DNA of 64,000 nt from Pectobacterium carotovorum (GTDB lineage Bacteria; Pseudomonadota; Gammaproteobacteria; Enterobacterales; Enterobacteriaceae), in contig NZ_JAXAFK010000001.1 of assembly GCF_033898505.1 (NCBI RefSeq), positions 434,001 through 498,000 of the forward strand, written 5' to 3'. The notes beneath the pieces are model-generated. The model ran no database searches and was not told where the DNA came from. It saw only the letters and a program-made list of their open reading frames with translations. The translations under genes were made by a program, and so were the position numbers. Shown piece after piece: positions 18,249 through 27,543 of this stretch; the stretch's first letter is position 1, and every line of letters begins with the position of its first letter.

Positions 18249-18824
18249 TTACTGGCTGATAGAACTCCCCGGCGCTTCGCCGCCGGTTCCCGTCACGGTT
18301 TTGTGCTTTGCCATATATTGATGTTGGAAAATGCACATGCGGATCGTGTTGCGGTATTCACCGTTGATGAAAAACTCGTGGATCAGCTCGCCTTCGACCT
18401 CAAACCCTAGCTTGCTGTAGATGTGGATTGCTTTCTTGTTTTCCTTATCCACAATCAAATACAGCTTGTAGAGGTTCAACACCGAGAAGCCATAATCCAT
18501 CGCCAGCTTGGCTGCCGCGCTGGCATAGCCGTGGCCTTGATAGGCCGGGTCGATAATGATCTGAAATTCCGCGCGACGGTGGATGTGGTTAATCTCCACC
18601 AGCTCAACCAGGCCTACTTTGGTCTGCTCATGTTCAATAATGAAGCGCCGCTCGCTCTGGTCATGAATATGCTTGTCGTACAGATCGCTGAGTTCGACAA
18701 AGGCCTCGTAAGGCTCTTCAAACCAATAACGCATCACACTGGCATTGTTATCCAACTGATGAACAAAAGTGAGATCGTCCCGCTCCAGCGGTCGTAGCCG
18801 AACGGAATTGCTCGTACCGGACAT
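18249..18824 (-). CDS. speG: Spermidine N1-acetyltransferase SpeG
   Basis: GNAT-family enzyme that acetylates spermidine (and spermine) with acetyl-CoA, relieving polyamine excess in the cytoplasm. The 191-residue product is close to E. coli SpeG throughout. It shows VKLRPLER-like start, [22 protein letters not shown] (allosteric polyamine site region), the acetyl-CoA loop region [40 protein letters not shown] and [14 protein letters not shown]. The C-terminal tail is shorter and more divergent. It stands alone, between repeat copy 2 and the siderophore receptor terminator. Confidence 0.94.
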   Translation of the reverse strand: MSGTSNSVRLRPLERDDLTFVHQLDNNASVMRYWFEEPYEAFVELSDLYDKHIHDQSERRFIIEHEQTKVGLVELVEINHIHRRAEFQIIIDPAYQGHGYASAAAKLAMDYGFSVLNLYKLYLIVDKENKKAIHIYSKLGFEVEGELIHEFFINGEYRNTIRMCIFQHQYMAKHKTVTGTGGEAPGSSISQ

Positions 18825-18952
18825 AATGAATCCTTAATTGATAAAAGAGACGTGAACCGTGGTTATCGGGGTCACGTTGGCATGGGTATGCCAACGCTAG
18901 TATAGCGGCGGGGAGGCTGGCGCTGAACTCCCAATGTGGAATGGCAAGTAGC

Positions 18953-18981
18953 AAAATGCCCCGTATCGATGAGACACGGGG
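18953..18981 (-). terminator. Terminator of the siderophore receptor gene
   Basis: On the minus strand CCCCGT.......ACGGGG forms a 6-bp GC stem followed by CATTTTG. It starts 11 bases after the receptor stop codon. Confidence 0.65.
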
Positions 18982-18991
18982 ATAAAGTGCA

Positions 18992-21118
18992 TTAGAAATC
19001 GACGCTGGCGCGTAGCACCACCTGACGCGGCTCGCCGATGGCGACGCGCAGATTGTTACCGCTGGATGGATAATAGGTCTGGTCGAACAGGTTCTTCACG
19101 TTGAGCTGCCATTTCACTTTGTAGCCGTTGAGCGGCAGGCTATAGGCAACAAACGCATCGGCGACGGTGTAATCATCCAAATAGAAGGTGTTTGCTGCAT
19201 CACCCGCGCGGCGGCTGACATAGCGCGCACCTGCACCTGCACGCAGATCGTCACCGGCTGCCAGGCCAATGTTGCCGAAGTCCTGTGTCAAGAACAGTGA
19301 GGCGGTATGACGGGCTGCATTGGGCATGCGTTTACCGGTGTTTTCCGGGTCAGCAGTGACGTGAGCATCGGTGTAGGCATAAGAACCGATCAGGCTCAAT
19401 GAATCGGTGAGGCTACCCGCCAGATCCAGTTCAACACCCTGCGAGCGCACTTTCCCTGCTGTACGGTAAAGATTGTCATCAACCTTGACCATGACGTTTT
19501 GTTTTTCAATATCGAACAGGGCTACGTTACCGGTAATACGATTGGGCAGATCCAGTTTGGCGCCAATTTCGTAAGATTTGCCGATTTCAGGCGGCAGGGC
19601 ACCGATATTATTGGCAATATTGCTGTTAGGCTTAAATGAGCCGCTGTAGCTGGCATAGAGCGATGAATACGACGTCAGGCTGTAAATGATGCCCGCACGT
19701 GGCACAACGCGATGGTATGAGCTGTCCGTGTTGGTGATGAAAGGACGCCCTTTACCTGCCATTACATCGAATGTGTCATAACGCAGACCGCCCAGTAACT
19801 GCCAGCGGTCGTTAAGACGGATAGCATCCTGCATAAAGAATGCCTTGCTGTCGATATTTTCACGCTGATCGCTGTCTTTCGCGTTAACGGCGGTAGAGGC
19901 GGGAAGCTGGCCGTATACGGGGTTATAGATGTTGAATCCTGAAGTCGCTGTGCCGCGAATCATATCGCCACGGAATGTTCTATCGGCTTCATAATCAAAC
20001 CCAAACAGTAACTGGTGATTGATTCGGCCCCAGTCAACGTCGCCATTCAGCGTGAGCTGGACAATTTGCGCCTGGCTATGTGCATAGCCTGTAGCGTCTG
20101 GCTGGCGTGTCAGGACTCCCGTATTGGCATTGTATTTCGTGGCGCGCGCCTGATTGTCGCTGTAGCGGTTGCGGTTGTACGAGTAGGTCAGGCTGCTTTT
20201 CCAGCGGTCATTCAGGTTGCGATCAACCTGCATGGTGACGCTGTCCTGATCGCCGCGTGTCGCATTGTAGCTTTCATCAAAGCGGCGGTCGCGCGGTGTA
20301 TTAACCGGCTTGCCTGTCTTCGGATCGATAAGGGTGCCGCGATCGAAAGGTGTCAGGTATTCCATATGTTCGTAGGATACGCGCACCGTGGTGTCTTCGC
20401 CGTACCACATTAGCGATGGAGCCACTGTCGTCTGGCGGTTACGCCCGAAGTTGCGCCAGTAGTCGGTTTCATCATGATCGACCACCATCCGGTAAGCCAA
20501 ACCAGACGTGCCTAACGGGCCAGTGACATCAAGCTGTCCGCCGCCGCCCTTGAAGCTACTTCCCCAGCCTTCAATGTGCGTTTTCTGTACCAGTTCAGGC
20601 TTTTTGCTGATGATATTGATCACGCCGCCGGGCTCGCCCATGCCGTAGAGCATGGAGGCTGGGCCTTTCAGCACTTCGACGCGCTCGCTGCTGGGCGTGA
20701 AGTTGCGCGCCTGAATGGAGCGCACACCGTCACGAAAGATTGAACCGTCGCGATTATCGCCGAAGCCACGTTTGATGACGGCATCTTGCGTGCCGCCCAG
20801 CGTATTCGACTGGGTGATACCGCTGACGTTATACAGTGCTTCATCAATATTGCGTACAGCACGATCGTCGAGTACCTGAGTCGGAACGACGTTGACGGCC
20901 TGTGGAACATCCAACAGGCGGCTTTCGGTGCGAGTGCCTGTCACGGTTTTATGCGGCTGATAGCCGGTCTCTTTTCCTGCCTGAGCACCCGTGGTGGCAC
21001 TTACCACCATAGTGTCTTCTTTGCCATCAACGATGGCTGCCTGAATGCTAAACGGCAACAGCGCCAGCAGCGGCCAGCCGTGGCGGAACGCGGCCTTTTT
21101 TATAAAAAACTTATTCAT
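18992..21118 (-). CDS. TonB-dependent siderophore receptor (hydroxamate/ferrioxamine-type)
   Basis: Outer-membrane gated barrel importing a ferric siderophore. The product has 708 residues: signal peptide ending around QAA, TonB box EDTMVVSA at about residues 34-41, plug domain with VPQAVNVVPTQVLDD and IKRGFGDNRDGSIFRDGVRS, VEVLKGPASMLYGMGEPGGVINIISKKP, then a 22-strand barrel ending VVLRASVDF. This resembles FoxA/FhuE-like receptors, but the ligand cannot be named. The ATG lies inside the last codons of the upstream binding-protein gene (ATGAATAA), so translation is probably coupled. An open frame extends 40 codons upstream of this ATG but lacks a signal peptide at its start. There is no STN domain, so no sigma-factor signalling is expected. 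Confidence 0.92.
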   Translation of the reverse strand: MNKFFIKKAAFRHGWPLLALLPFSIQAAIVDGKEDTMVVSATTGAQAGKETGYQPHKTVTGTRTESRLLDVPQAVNVVPTQVLDDRAVRNIDEALYNVSGITQSNTLGGTQDAVIKRGFGDNRDGSIFRDGVRSIQARNFTPSSERVEVLKGPASMLYGMGEPGGVINIISKKPELVQKTHIEGWGSSFKGGGGQLDVTGPLGTSGLAYRMVVDHDETDYWRNFGRNRQTTVAPSLMWYGEDTTVRVSYEHMEYLTPFDRGTLIDPKTGKPVNTPRDRRFDESYNATRGDQDSVTMQVDRNLNDRWKSSLTYSYNRNRYSDNQARATKYNANTGVLTRQPDATGYAHSQAQIVQLTLNGDVDWGRINHQLLFGFDYEADRTFRGDMIRGTATSGFNIYNPVYGQLPASTAVNAKDSDQRENIDSKAFFMQDAIRLNDRWQLLGGLRYDTFDVMAGKGRPFITNTDSSYHRVVPRAGIIYSLTSYSSLYASYSGSFKPNSNIANNIGALPPEIGKSYEIGAKLDLPNRITGNVALFDIEKQNVMVKVDDNLYRTAGKVRSQGVELDLAGSLTDSLSLIGSYAYTDAHVTADPENTGKRMPNAARHTASLFLTQDFGNIGLAAGDDLRAGAGARYVSRRAGDAANTFYLDDYTVADAFVAYSLPLNGYKVKWQLNVKNLFDQTYYPSSGNNLRVAIGEPRQVVLRASVDF

Positions 21119-22229
21119 GCGAAATCTGACTCCAATAAATCCCTGAAAATTCAAGAGGTAAAAACTGTTGATAGAGTTGTTGTAGTGTTTGTTGCGGATC
21201 GATATCAGTAAACCGATCCGGGTAGAGCGCTTTGGCAAACATTTCGACCATCACGACGTGGTACGGGCTGAGGTAGAAGTTGTGCCACATGCTCCAGGCT
21301 CGGCCTGTTTGCACGGCTTGCAGGTGAGACAAAATAGGTTCCTGGCGGATAAGCGTGTCGAAGCTCTCTTTCGCCTGTGCGGCGTTAACCAGCGGGCCGA
21401 GCATCAAACTGGAGAAGCGTTTGCCTTCCGGCCCGGCCATGCCGGTGGCGATGTAGACATCGGGATTGGCGGCTAGCACGTGCTCCGGGCTCAATTCCCC
21501 GTAGACGCTGCTGATGGTGCCGCTGGCAATATTCTCGCCGCCGGCGAAAGTCAGCAGGTCGCCAAGGCTGCCGCCGACCGCCGTGGTACAGCAGGTGTCT
21601 CGTCTGCCCAGATGCAGATGCAGCATGACCGTCGGTTTTTTGCCATGGTATTGCGCGATACGCTGGCGAATCACGTCCATATGCTGCTGATAGAAATTGC
21701 TGAAGGCGGTAGCGCGCTGAGGCTGATTCAGCACCTCGCCGAGCAGGCGAATACTGGGCAACGTGTTATTAAGCAGGTCGATGCGCAGATCGACATAAAT
21801 AAATGGGATCCCGGCACGAGTCAGCGTTTGTTGCAGCAAATCTTCATTGGTCGCGTTTTTTGCCAACCGAGGAAGAATGACCAGATCGGGTTTTAGCGGC
21901 AGCAGCATCTCTGCGTTCATCGCTTGCAGGCTGCCGTTACCTAACAGTGGGATCTGGTTAAGCTGTGGGAACTTTTCGGTATAGCGTGACCAGCTTTGTG
22001 CATCGTAGCGCGCCATATCGCCCGGCCAGCCGACGACATGCTTTGCCGGGTTATCAGGCTGAAGCAGCGCCAGCGTATACAGCATGCGACTCTCGCCCAG
22101 AATGATGCGCTGGGGGCTATCTGGGATCTCCACCTGTCGACCCAAAATGTCAGTGACGGTTTTTGCCTGCAAAAGCGGGCTGAGAAAAAGCAGGCAAAGC
22201 AGTAAGGCAGTACGCATGATGGAGTTCAC
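21111..22229 (-). CDS. Periplasmic iron-siderophore binding protein
   Basis: ABC-type Fe(III)-siderophore periplasmic binding protein of the BtuF/FhuD (PF01497) type, 372 residues. A signal peptide (MRTALLLCLLFLSPLLQA) precedes VTDILGRQVEIPDSPQRIILGESRML and the conserved pattern LKPDLVILPRLA, GGSLGDLLTFAGGENIA and LAANPDVYIATG. GTG is the first start; ATG four codons later is an equally good choice. It carries an adjacent cysteine pair in the GRRDTCCTT segment, unusual for a periplasmic binding protein. No permease or ATPase gene is nearby. Co-transcribed with the receptor downstream, with a Fur box just upstream of the start. Confidence 0.88.
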   Translation of the reverse strand: MNSIMRTALLLCLLFLSPLLQAKTVTDILGRQVEIPDSPQRIILGESRMLYTLALLQPDNPAKHVVGWPGDMARYDAQSWSRYTEKFPQLNQIPLLGNGSLQAMNAEMLLPLKPDLVILPRLAKNATNEDLLQQTLTRAGIPFIYVDLRIDLLNNTLPSIRLLGEVLNQPQRATAFSNFYQQHMDVIRQRIAQYHGKKPTVMLHLHLGRRDTCCTTAVGGSLGDLLTFAGGENIASGTISSVYGELSPEHVLAANPDVYIATGMAGPEGKRFSSLMLGPLVNAAQAKESFDTLIRQEPILSHLQAVQTGRAWSMWHNFYLSPYHVVMVEMFAKALYPDRFTDIDPQQTLQQLYQQFLPLEFSGIYWSQISHE

Positions 22230-22248
22230 AGAATTTAGGATGGGGAAA

Positions 22249-22267
22249 GATAATCATTGTCATTTTC
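22249..22267. promoter_or_regulatory. Fur box of the siderophore uptake operon
   Basis: GATAATCATTGTCATTTTC matches the 19-bp Fur consensus GATAATGATAATCATTATC at 15 positions. It sits about 20 bases upstream of the binding-protein start, so iron repression by Fur is expected. Confidence 0.85.
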
Positions 22268-22451
22268 GTTTTCAACCGATGAAAAGTACGTGTAATTTCG
22301 GTTGAGGGAAATCTTCTTTTTTATCCGAGGCTTAGTGATTTTTTTTCGTAAAGATTAGTAAATATTTAAAGCGTAGAGAGAGGCGTGAAAACAGCGGTGC
22401 TTCGCGTGGATAGGAAAAGAAAGAGGCAAAGAAGAATAAGCAATATAGGGA

Positions 22452-22477
22452 AGTAAGGCTCCGAGGAGAGCCTTACT
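22452..22477 (-). terminator. Terminator downstream of purN
   Basis: AGTAAGGCTC/GAGCCTTACT is a perfect 10-bp stem with a 6-base loop. It lies 21 bases after the purN stop on the minus strand, although the T run is weak. Confidence 0.65.
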
Positions 22478-22497
22478 AAGATGATGAACAGACAGAA

Positions 22498-23136
22498 TTA
22501 CTCGGCGGCGTAGCCCTGCGGTGGAATACGCACGCTGTCCAGCCAGGCTTCATTATCCCGCATCACCAGTCTGCCATTCAGGAACCAGTTAATGACCATC
22601 GGATAAATCGTGTGCTCGTGCGTTTTTACGCGCTCGCTCAGGCTTTCTTCGGTGTCGTCACTAAATACAGGTACCTTCGCTTGCAGAATCAGTGGGCCGC
22701 CGTCCAGTTCATCGGTGACAAAATGTACGGAAGTTCCATGTTCCCGATCGCCATTTTCCAGCGCCTTGCGGTGCGTATGCAGGCCGGGATACTTAGGTAG
22801 CAGAGAAGGGTGAATGTTCAGCATTTTGCCGGCAAACTGGGCAACAAAGTCCGGGCTAAGAATCCGCATGTAGCCTGCTAAGATCACCAGCGCCGGATCA
22901 TATTGCTCAATTTCGTTTGCTAGTGCGGCATCAAATGCAGCACGGTCGGCAAAGTCTTCAGGGTTCAGGACGCACGTAGGAATATCCGCATTCTGTGCGC
23001 GTTCTAGCCCGTACGCCTCCGCATTATTACTGAATACGGCGGCGATCTTTCCCTTGAGGCGTCCGTTCTTACAGGCGTCAATCAACGCCTGTAAGTTGCT
23101 TCCATGACCTGAAATCAGCACAACGATGTTTTTCAT
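22498..23136 (-). CDS. purN: Phosphoribosylglycinamide formyltransferase PurN
   Basis: Transfers a formyl group from 10-formyl-THF to GAR, the third step of purine synthesis. The product has 212 residues with the GAR-binding start ISGHGSNLQALIDACK, AGYMRILSPDFV, NIHPSLLPKYPGLHTH containing the catalytic Asn-His, and GTSVHFVTDELDGGPLILQA with the catalytic Asp. Its ATG overlaps the purM stop (TGATG), so the two are co-translated, as in E. coli. Confidence 0.97.
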   Translation of the reverse strand: MKNIVVLISGHGSNLQALIDACKNGRLKGKIAAVFSNNAEAYGLERAQNADIPTCVLNPEDFADRAAFDAALANEIEQYDPALVILAGYMRILSPDFVAQFAGKMLNIHPSLLPKYPGLHTHRKALENGDREHGTSVHFVTDELDGGPLILQAKVPVFSDDTEESLSERVKTHEHTIYPMVINWFLNGRLVMRDNEAWLDSVRIPPQGYAAE

Positions 23137-24173
23137 CAGTTAATAACCACTGCGTCTCCGGCATCGGTTTGAGTAATGACGCCGATTTTCCATGCGTTTT
23201 CGCCGCTGCTGTTGAGTAATGCAACGGCCTCGTCTGCCTGTTCGGTTGGCAGTGCGATGATCATACCAACACCGCAGTTAAAAGTGCGATACATTTCGTG
23301 GCGGCTGACATTCCCAGCCTGTTGCAGCCAGTTGAAAACCGCAGGCCATTGCCAGCTGGATTCGTCGATAGTCGCCTGCATACCTTCTGGCAGAACGCGT
23401 GGGATATTTTCCCAGAAGCCGCCGCCAGTCAGGTGAGAAATCGCATGGACGTCCACTTTCTCAATCAGGGACAGTATGGATTTCACGTAGATTTTGGTCG
23501 GTGCCAACAGGTGATCGGCCAGCGGTTTGCCTTCCAGTTCGAACTGCTCTGGATCAGTTTTGCTGACTTCAAGCACTTTGCGTACCAGAGAATAGCCGTT
23601 TGAGTGTGGGCCGCTGGACGCGAGGGCAACCAGAACATCGCCGTTCTGGACTTTGCTGCCGTCGATGATTTCTGATTTTTCTACAACACCGACGCAGAAG
23701 CCAGCAACGTCGTAGTCTTCGCCGTGGTACATGCCCGGCATTTCGGCAGTTTCGCCACCGACCAGCGCACAGCCTGATTGCTTACAGCCTTCCGCGATAC
23801 CGGTAATCACGCTGGCAGCGGTATCGACATCCAGTTTGCCCGTGGCGTAATAGTCGAGGAAGAACAGCGGCTCAGCGCCCTGAACCACCAGATCGTTTAC
23901 GCACATCGCAACCAGATCGATACCAATCGTATCGTGGCGCTTCAGATCCATCGCCAGGCGCAGTTTGGTGCCGACTCCGTCAGTGCCGGAAACCAGAATC
24001 GGTTCGCGGTATTTTTGCGGTAAGGCGCACAAGGCACCGAAACCACCCAATCCACCCATAACTTCCGGGCGACGGGTCTGTTTCACTACACCTTTGATAC
24101 GGTCGACCAATGCATTGCCTGCATCGATATCCACGCCTGCGTCTTTATAGCTGAGAGAGGTTTTGTCGGTCAC
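23136..24173 (-). CDS. purM: Phosphoribosylformylglycinamidine cyclo-ligase PurM
   Basis: Makes AIR from FGAM with ATP in purine synthesis. The product has 345 residues and starts at GTG with the family sequence [76 protein letters not shown] and [16 protein letters not shown] are the expected nucleotide and substrate loops. It forms an operon with purN. A PurR-like site lies about 100 bases upstream. Confidence 0.97.
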   Translation of the reverse strand: MTDKTSLSYKDAGVDIDAGNALVDRIKGVVKQTRRPEVMGGLGGFGALCALPQKYREPILVSGTDGVGTKLRLAMDLKRHDTIGIDLVAMCVNDLVVQGAEPLFFLDYYATGKLDVDTAASVITGIAEGCKQSGCALVGGETAEMPGMYHGEDYDVAGFCVGVVEKSEIIDGSKVQNGDVLVALASSGPHSNGYSLVRKVLEVSKTDPEQFELEGKPLADHLLAPTKIYVKSILSLIEKVDVHAISHLTGGGFWENIPRVLPEGMQATIDESSWQWPAVFNWLQQAGNVSRHEMYRTFNCGVGMIIALPTEQADEAVALLNSSGENAWKIGVITQTDAGDAVVIN

Positions 24174-24273
24174 TGCTGAGTCCCCACGAAGGTTACGGGT
24201 CGTATTCAGAAAACACGGTATTATTTAGAAAACATACTGTGGTAAAAATAGTGCGCGCTAATTCTAACAGTGT

Positions 24274-24289
24274 AGGCAATCGTTTGCGA
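24274..24289. promoter_or_regulatory. PurR operator of purMN
   Basis: AGGCAATCGTTTGCGA matches the PurR consensus ACGCAAACGTTTGCGT at 13 of 16 positions. It lies upstream of purM, in the region shared with the divergent upp promoter. Confidence 0.75.
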
Positions 24290-24391
24290 GTGATGAGTCA
24301 TCGGCTGGCTATTTTTCGTTGATGGCGACAATTTCTCTTCTCGGTTGATCTGGATCAGGCTTAATCATATGGCGCTAAGTAAAAAAGGCGG

Positions 24392-24412
24392 TATAATCCC
24401 GCGATTTTTTTT
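24392..24412 (+). promoter_or_regulatory. upp: upp promoter with initial U-tract
   Basis: TATAAT at 24392-24397 is followed five bases later by GA and eight T residues (24403-24412). In E. coli upp the same arrangement, start at G/A before a long T run, makes expression sensitive to UTP through start-site choice and reiterative U addition. The arrangement is visible here; the regulation is inferred from E. coli. Confidence 0.7.
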
Positions 24413-24485
24413 ACGACGGGCTCTCGTGCCCGCCGCCCTGCGGGCCGCCGCAAGCGGTGTTTAAAAACGCGCTTGGCGTTTTTGT
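24411..24485 (+). repeat. Multi-hairpin dispersed repeat, copy B, in the upp leader
   Basis: Same order of stems as copy A: GACGGGC/GCCCGCC, CCC-TGC-GGG, CCGC-AA-GCGG and AAAAACGC/GGCGTTTTT. It lies between the upp promoter and the upp start codon and so would be transcribed as part of the upp leader. The last stem has a T run, like a terminator. Together with the promoter elements it accounts for most of the 340-base gap between purM and upp. Confidence 0.8.
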
Positions 24486-24513
24486 CCGTCCACTAGCCGA
24501 TGGGGAGATAATG

Positions 24514-25140
24514 ATGAAGATCGTCGAGGTGAAACACCCACTCGTCAAACACAAACTGGGTTTGATGCGTGAGAACGATATTAGCACTAAGCGTTTTCGT
24601 GAGCTGGCTTCCGAAGTGGGAAGTTTGCTGACTTACGAAGCAACGGCCGATCTGGCAACCGAAAAGGTCACCATTGATGGCTGGTGCGGTCCGGTTGAAG
24701 TCGATCAGATCAAAGGCAAGAAAATTACCGTCGTACCGATTCTGCGTGCAGGGTTGGGAATGATGGAAGGCGTGCTGGAAAATGTCCCTAGCGCGCGTAT
24801 CAGCGTTGTCGGCATCTACCGTGATGAAGAAACGCTGGAACCTGTTCCTTATTTCCAGAAGTTGGTTTCCAATATCGAAGAGCGCATGGCGCTGGTGGTT
24901 GACCCAATGCTGGCGACCGGCGGCTCAATGATCGCGACGATCGATCTGCTGAAAAAAGCAGGCTGCCACAGCATTAAGGTGTTGGTGTTGGTCGCGGCTC
25001 CAGAAGGGATTGCCGCACTGGAAAAAGCTCACCCGGATATTGAGCTTTACACAGCATCCATCGATAAAGGCCTCAACGAGCAGGGTTACATCATGCCGGG
25101 CCTGGGCGATGCGGGCGATAAAATATTTGGTACGAAATAA
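24514..25140 (+). CDS. upp: Uracil phosphoribosyltransferase
   Basis: Salvage enzyme turning uracil and PRPP into UMP. The product has 208 residues, the E. coli length, starting [20 protein letters not shown]-binding loop [25 protein letters not shown] and the uracil-binding C-terminal [17 protein letters not shown] are present. Of two adjacent ATGs the second is chosen because GGGGAG lies 7 bases away and the family begins there. The open frame continues upstream into the repeat in the leader but is not thought to be translated. It forms the usual pair with uraA, although a terminator lies between. Confidence 0.97.
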   Translation: MKIVEVKHPLVKHKLGLMRENDISTKRFRELASEVGSLLTYEATADLATEKVTIDGWCGPVEVDQIKGKKITVVPILRAGLGMMEGVLENVPSARISVVGIYRDEETLEPVPYFQKLVSNIEERMALVVDPMLATGGSMIATIDLLKKAGCHSIKVLVLVAAPEGIAALEKAHPDIELYTASIDKGLNEQGYIMPGLGDAGDKIFGTK

Positions 25141-25145
25141 CAGGT

Positions 25146-25173
25146 AAGCCGACTTATTAGTCGGCTTTTTTTT
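25146..25173 (+). terminator. Terminator between upp and uraA
   Basis: AAGCCGAC/GTCGGCTT, an 8-bp stem with a 6-base loop followed by T residues, lies directly after upp. uraA, about 200 bases further, would need read-through or its own promoter. Confidence 0.85.
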
Positions 25174-25369
25174 GGCGGGAACCTAAGTATTCCCTATGGT
25201 TTGCCATAGCCCGTGTTACGTCACACGCGGCTCTTTTATACATCAGCAGTCACCATTTTCCTGCTTCACTACGGTGGGGCGGGGTGCGTCTGGCTGTGAT
25301 AATAAGTGCGGGTCTACCTGCACACATAAATAGCAACACTAGATAACAACACTACAGAGGATATTGAAG

Positions 25370-26659
25370 ATGACTCGTCGCGCCATCGGGGTAAGTGAAC
25401 GACCACCCTTGTTACAAACCATCCCGTTGAGTTTCCAGCATCTGTTTGCGATGTTTGGCGCTACCGTACTGGTACCCATTCTGTTCAAGATCAATCCGGC
25501 AACCGTACTGTTATTCAACGGTGTCGGTACGCTGCTGTATTTATTCATTTGTAAGGGAAAAATCCCGGCATACCTGGGATCGAGCTTCGCGTTCATTTCT
25601 CCGGTTTTACTGCTGCTACCGCTGGGGTACGAAGTCGCGCTGGGTGGTTTCATCATGTGCGGCGTGTTGTTCTGTCTCGTGGCGCTGATTGTTAAGAAAG
25701 CGGGGACTGGCTGGTTGAATGTGCTGTTTCCGCCTGCGGCGATGGGGGCGATTGTTGCGGTTATCGGCCTTGAGCTGGCTGGTGTGGCGGCGGGAATGGC
25801 CGGGCTGCTGCCTGCCGATGGCGCTTCTGTCGATTCCACTGCGGTGACAATTTCACTGGCGACGCTGGCGATCACCATTCTGGGATCGGTGCTGTTTCGC
25901 GGTTTCCTGGCGATCATTCCGATTCTGATCGGGGTACTGGCAGGTTATGCGCTGTCGTTCGCGCTGGGCGTGGTGGATTTGACCCCGATTCGTGAAGCGC
26001 ACTGGTTCGCGATGCCGACATTCTATACGCCGCGCTTTGAGTGGTTTGCCATTCTGGCGATTCTGCCTGCGGCGCTGGTGGTGATTGCAGAGCACGTCGG
26101 CCATCTGGTGGTGACGGCGAATATCGTGAAGAAAGATCTGATGCGTGAACCGGGGCTGCACCGCTCCATGTTCGCCAACGGCATTTCTACCGTGCTGTCC
26201 GGTTTCTTTGGCTCCACGCCGAACACGACCTACGGCGAAAACATCGGTGTGCTGGCGATTACCAAAGTGTACAGCACCTGGGTGATCGGCGGTGCAGCAA
26301 TCCTCGCGATTCTGCTTTCCTGCGTGGGCAAACTGGCGGCGGCGATTCAGGCTGTACCCGTTCCCGTCATGGGCGGCGTATCGCTGTTGCTGTACGGCGT
26401 GATTGGGGCGTCTGGTATTCGCGTACTGATTGAATCCAAAGTGGATTACAACAAAGCGCAAAACCTGATCCTGACCTCCGTGATCCTGATCATCGGCGTT
26501 AGCGGCGCGAAAGTGCATCTGGGCGCGACCGAGCTGAAAGGCATGGCGCTGGCGACCGTTGTCGGTATCGGGATGAGTCTGGTATTTAAGGTTATTAGCC
26601 TGTTCCGCAAAGAGGAAGAGATCCTCGATGCGCCGGAAGAGAACGACGTACGTCCATAA
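25370..26659 (+). CDS. uraA: Uracil permease UraA
   Basis: Uracil:proton symporter (NCS2 family) of the inner membrane, 429 residues. It matches E. coli UraA closely: TRRAIGVSERPPLLQTIPLS at the start, QHLFAMFGATVLVPILF, GSSFAFISPVLLL, the substrate-site Glu in AEHVGHLVVT and the NTTYGENIGVLAITKVYS segment with its conserved Glu. The ATG is chosen over an in-frame TTG two codons upstream; GAGGATATTGAAG provides the ribosome site. It works with upp in uracil salvage and is followed closely by hda. Confidence 0.96.
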   Translation: MTRRAIGVSERPPLLQTIPLSFQHLFAMFGATVLVPILFKINPATVLLFNGVGTLLYLFICKGKIPAYLGSSFAFISPVLLLLPLGYEVALGGFIMCGVLFCLVALIVKKAGTGWLNVLFPPAAMGAIVAVIGLELAGVAAGMAGLLPADGASVDSTAVTISLATLAITILGSVLFRGFLAIIPILIGVLAGYALSFALGVVDLTPIREAHWFAMPTFYTPRFEWFAILAILPAALVVIAEHVGHLVVTANIVKKDLMREPGLHRSMFANGISTVLSGFFGSTPNTTYGENIGVLAITKVYSTWVIGGAAILAILLSCVGKLAAAIQAVPVPVMGGVSLLLYGVIGASGIRVLIESKVDYNKAQNLILTSVILIIGVSGAKVHLGATELKGMALATVVGIGMSLVFKVISLFRKEEEILDAPEENDVRP

Positions 26660-26764
26660 CCGCGTCAGTTTCCCTGTTGAGGCCGTGCATATCGCGTCCT
26701 CAACAGGGCCCGGTTTCTGTGATAAACTCGATCCGATTTCCTGCCCGTTTTGCTTGAGGTGATT

Positions 26765-27466
26765 CTGAACACGCCGGCACAGCTTTCATTGCCACTCTAC
26801 TTACCCGATGACGAAACATTTGCCAGTTTCTATCCGGGTGAAAACGCGTCTCTTCTTGCCGCCATTAATAATGCTCTGCATCAGGAGCATGGCAGCTACA
26901 TCTATTTCTGGTCACGTGAAGGGGGCGGGCGCAGCCATCTGCTGCATGCTGCCTGCGCTGAACTGTCGCGCCAGGAACGCGCGGTGGGCTATGTGCCGTT
27001 AGATAAACGCGCCTATTTTGTGCCGGACGTGCTGGAAGGCATGGAACAACTGGCGCTGGTGTGTATCGATAACATCGAATCGATTGCGGGTGATGAAGAG
27101 TGGGAAATGGCGGTGTTTAATCTGTATAACCGCATTCAGGAAACAGGACGTGCCCGGTTGTTGATTACCGGCGATCGTCCGCCGCGTCAGCTGAATTTAC
27201 ATCTGCCCGATCTGGCTTCTCGTCTCGATTGGGGACAAATCTACAAGCTGCAACCGCTGTCGGATGATGAGAAAGGGGAAGCGCTACAGCTGCGTGCCAG
27301 ACTGCGCGGGTTCGAATTGCCGGAAGACGTGAGTCGTTTTCTGCTTAAGCGTTTGGATCGGGAAATGCGTACGTTATTTATGACGCTCGATCAGCTCGAC
27401 CATGCTTCCATCACTGCACAGCGCAAGCTGACCATTCCTTTTGTGAAAGAGATCCTCGGTCTGTAG
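26765..27466 (+). CDS. hda: DnaA regulatory inactivator Hda
   Basis: AAA+ protein that, bound to the DNA-loaded sliding clamp, stimulates ATP hydrolysis by DnaA and so prevents re-initiation of replication. The start given is CTG. From there the protein is (M)[21 protein letters not shown] and 233 residues long, the length of E. coli Hda, which is reported to start at CTG. GAGG lies five bases before it. The clamp-binding motif QLSLPL follows at once. A TTG five codons upstream is the alternative. Other landmarks are [17 protein letters not shown] (Walker B/box VI), [23 protein letters not shown] and [19 protein letters not shown] (sensor 2 region). Confidence 0.9.
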   Translation: MNTPAQLSLPLYLPDDETFASFYPGENASLLAAINNALHQEHGSYIYFWSREGGGRSHLLHAACAELSRQERAVGYVPLDKRAYFVPDVLEGMEQLALVCIDNIESIAGDEEWEMAVFNLYNRIQETGRARLLITGDRPPRQLNLHLPDLASRLDWGQIYKLQPLSDDEKGEALQLRARLRGFELPEDVSRFLLKRLDREMRTLFMTLDQLDHASITAQRKLTIPFVKEILGL

Positions 27467-27543
27467 TTAGCGATCGCTGTTAAAAGATCGCCATTGAGGA
27501 TCGTTCACGTCTCGCGTTTACAACTATTTTTTACCGCCATTTT

